Of a DNA stretch of 64,000 nucleotides, positions 62,992-64,000 are shown one piece after another. The notes below the pieces were generated by a model, which was not told the DNA's origin, made no database searches, and was given only the letters and a program-made list of their open reading frames with translations. Numbering within the stretch: the first letter of the stretch is position 1; each line of letters begins with the position of its first letter. The translations under genes and the position numbers were made by a program. Location of the stretch: the NCBI RefSeq assembly GCF_001294455.1, contig NZ_LIKT01000008.1, positions 124,001 through 188,000 of the forward strand, written 5' to 3'. The stretch is from Phaeobacter sp. 11ANDIMAR09 (GTDB lineage Bacteria; Pseudomonadota; Alphaproteobacteria; Rhodobacterales; Rhodobacteraceae).

Positions 62992-63533
62992 AATTGCTCG
63001 CAGCCTGTCTGGTGATCTTGCTGATCGCCATCATCGCCAAAACCTATCTGTTCAGTTTTCGGTTCCAGTCTCCAAATGACTACGCCGAGACAGGACCACA
63101 CTTTGATCTCAAAAGGCATCTCTCCGGAGAAATCCTGTCCGAGGGTCTGATTTTTGGGCCAAACGGAAAAATGACCAATCGTTTTACCGCCAAAATGGTG
63201 GGAACTTGGGAGGGTGACACGGGGACTTTGACCGAAGAGTTCACCTATTCAAATGGCAAAACCCAAAGCCGGAAGTGGTATCTGACCCTTGGCCCCGATA
63301 ACACGTTTACCGCAGCCGCTGACGACTTGGTCGGGGAGGCTCAGGGCGTCGTGTCCGGTGCCACCGTGCGCTTGAGCTACGAAATCATCCTTCCGCAGGA
63401 ATCCGGCGGGCATACCCTGCAGGCCACAGATTGGATGTACTTGACCGCAGATGGCGCGATCCTGAACAAATCAGAGATGCGCAAATTTGGCCTGAAAGTT
63501 GCAGAACTCATCGCAACAATGCGCCCTCTCTGA
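62988..63533 (+). CDS. DUF3833 family membrane-anchored protein
   Basis: 181 residues. One N-terminal membrane helix (about 3-20) precedes a beta-rich domain with FGPNGKMTNRFTAKMVGTW (about 58-76), DDLVGEAQGVVSG and the end ATDWMYLTADGAILNKSEMRKFG typical of DUF3833. Function unknown. It is the last gene of the RpoE-linked plus-strand operon. Confidence 0.82.
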   Translation: MKLLAACLVILLIAIIAKTYLFSFRFQSPNDYAETGPHFDLKRHLSGEILSEGLIFGPNGKMTNRFTAKMVGTWEGDTGTLTEEFTYSNGKTQSRKWYLTLGPDNTFTAAADDLVGEAQGVVSGATVRLSYEIILPQESGGHTLQATDWMYLTADGAILNKSEMRKFGLKVAELIATMRPL

Positions 63534-63738
63534 ATTGTGCGTCGGCAGAGTTTGTGTGTTCAAAGGCGATGTGGCTGGGAAGCCTGTCCGTGGGCCTGAC
63601 GGCTATGTTGCACCAGTAAGTCAAACTGAAGACGGGGTCGAAATCGTAGGATCCGCTGAGAGCTGTTCGTCGCCATGGCTCGGAGCCTGGAACGGTACTC
63701 CGACCTATTAGCAAATCACTACGAAGTGAGGTGCCCCT
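63534..63738. other. Intergenic stretch without recognisable gene
   Basis: About 205 bases after the DUF3833 stop. Short open frames exist on both strands but none has a ribosome site, a family pattern or a convincing length. It ends at the abrupt start of the IS66-like remnant. Confidence 0.4.
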
Positions 63739-63804
63739 AGCCGACCACAAAATCACACGCCTCGACGAGTTACTCCCTTGGCGTTTCAATGCCCAACCCG
63801 CGTA
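63739..63804 (+). pseudogene. IS66-family transposase C-terminal remnant
   Basis: In one frame the translation reads LADHKITRLDELLPWRFNAQPA followed by a stop, which matches the C-terminal tail of IS66-type transposases. The reading before it does not resemble the family, so only about 22 residues survive. It marks an old insertion or deletion point at the edge of the lipid locus. Confidence 0.6.
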
Positions 63805-63956
63805 ACAGGTCATACTCCCGCCCAACAGGGCGGCTTCAACGGACGGGCACTCTGATCATGGGATCAGTTGCAAATAGAAAATTGTATCTCTGCCCCAAGC
63901 ATGGCACGCTACTATGAAACATTGGTTGATATTGCACTCACCTAAGGACCATTCAT

Positions 63957-64000
63957 ATGCGTATAGTTACTCGCGCAATCAATTACTTACTATCGCATAG
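63957..64000 (+). CDS. Possible start of a gene running off the right edge
   Basis: An ATG at 63957 with AAGGA eight bases upstream opens a frame beginning MRIVTRAINYLLS that continues to the window end. Only 14 codons are visible. The surrounding bases are clearly more AT-rich than the rest of the window. No function can be given. Confidence 0.35.
   Translation, partial: MRIVTRAINYLLSH

Noticed and set aside
1-64000. CRISPR arrays, tRNA or rRNA genes, prophage
   Set aside because: No regularly spaced repeats, cloverleaf-like sequences, rRNA motifs or phage structural genes were seen while reading.

Overview
The window reads as chromosome of a marine alphaproteobacterium of the Roseobacter group (Rhodobacteraceae). 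The base composition is GC-rich, most gene pairs are joined by ATGA-type overlaps, and the gene content fits: an aerobic cobalamin pathway, RirA-type iron control, carnitine catabolism and an RpoE/ChrR singlet-oxygen locus of the Rhodobacter type. No tRNA, rRNA, CRISPR array, prophage or intact insertion sequence was seen. The only mobile-element trace is a short IS66-like transposase tail near the right end.

Layout. 1-4.5 kb: a partial ECF sigma factor, a four-EF-hand exported protein, a DUF983 protein, a NUDIX hydrolase, then a minus-strand set of DUF2061 protein, fatty acid desaturase and EamA transporter, with a divergent XRE regulator. 5.6-10.5 kb: carnitine-to-glycine-betaine catabolism (SDR, carnitine dehydrogenase fused to a thioesterase, BKACE cleavage enzyme, CdhR-like regulator), interrupted by a DUF1203 gene. 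10.8-17.2 kb: aldo/keto reductase, rhodanese, YceI, MFS, and a YqiJ-YqiK (flotillin) pair. 17.4-19.2 kb: metG.

19.4-27.3 kb is an iron block. A TGA-N9-TCA iron-responsive operator precedes a 55-codon ORF, hemP, a Cys-rich protein, imelysin, a porin, bfd, bfr, a di-haem oxidoreductase, a second imelysin and a DUF1513 protein. These join outer-membrane or periplasmic iron handling to intracellular storage. 27.4-29.8 kb holds a GlpR-type regulator and glpD.

29.9-45.0 kb is a nearly complete aerobic corrin-ring pathway. cobO lies on the minus strand. A cobalamin riboswitch then leads DUF1636-cobW-cobN-cobG-cobH-cobI-cobJ-(cobK inverted)-cobL-cobE-cobM-cobB-cobA-cobF. Together these cover every step from uroporphyrinogen III to hydrogenobyrinic acid a,c-diamide, plus one cobaltochelatase subunit and the adenosyltransferase. 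At 50.4-54.1 kb a second cobalamin riboswitch leads a cobalt ECF transporter (DUF4198-cbiM-cbiL-cbiQ-cbiO), so cobalt import and corrin synthesis appear to be under the same ligand.

Between and after these lie an EamA transporter, a MocR-type regulator with a 16-bp palindrome, a second DUF983 protein, a hybrid histidine kinase and a Rieske oxygenase. From 55.8 kb an RpoE-ChrR pair is followed by SDR and DUF1365 (minus) and FAD oxidoreductase, Cfa-like methyltransferase, chalcone-isomerase-like protein, MFS and DUF3833 (plus). I found three sites of the form TGATCC-N18-TA: before rpoE, before the DUF1365 gene and before the FAD oxidoreductase. They tie this lipid-modification cluster to the sigma factor. 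All functional calls come from reading the translated sequences; no database search was run.
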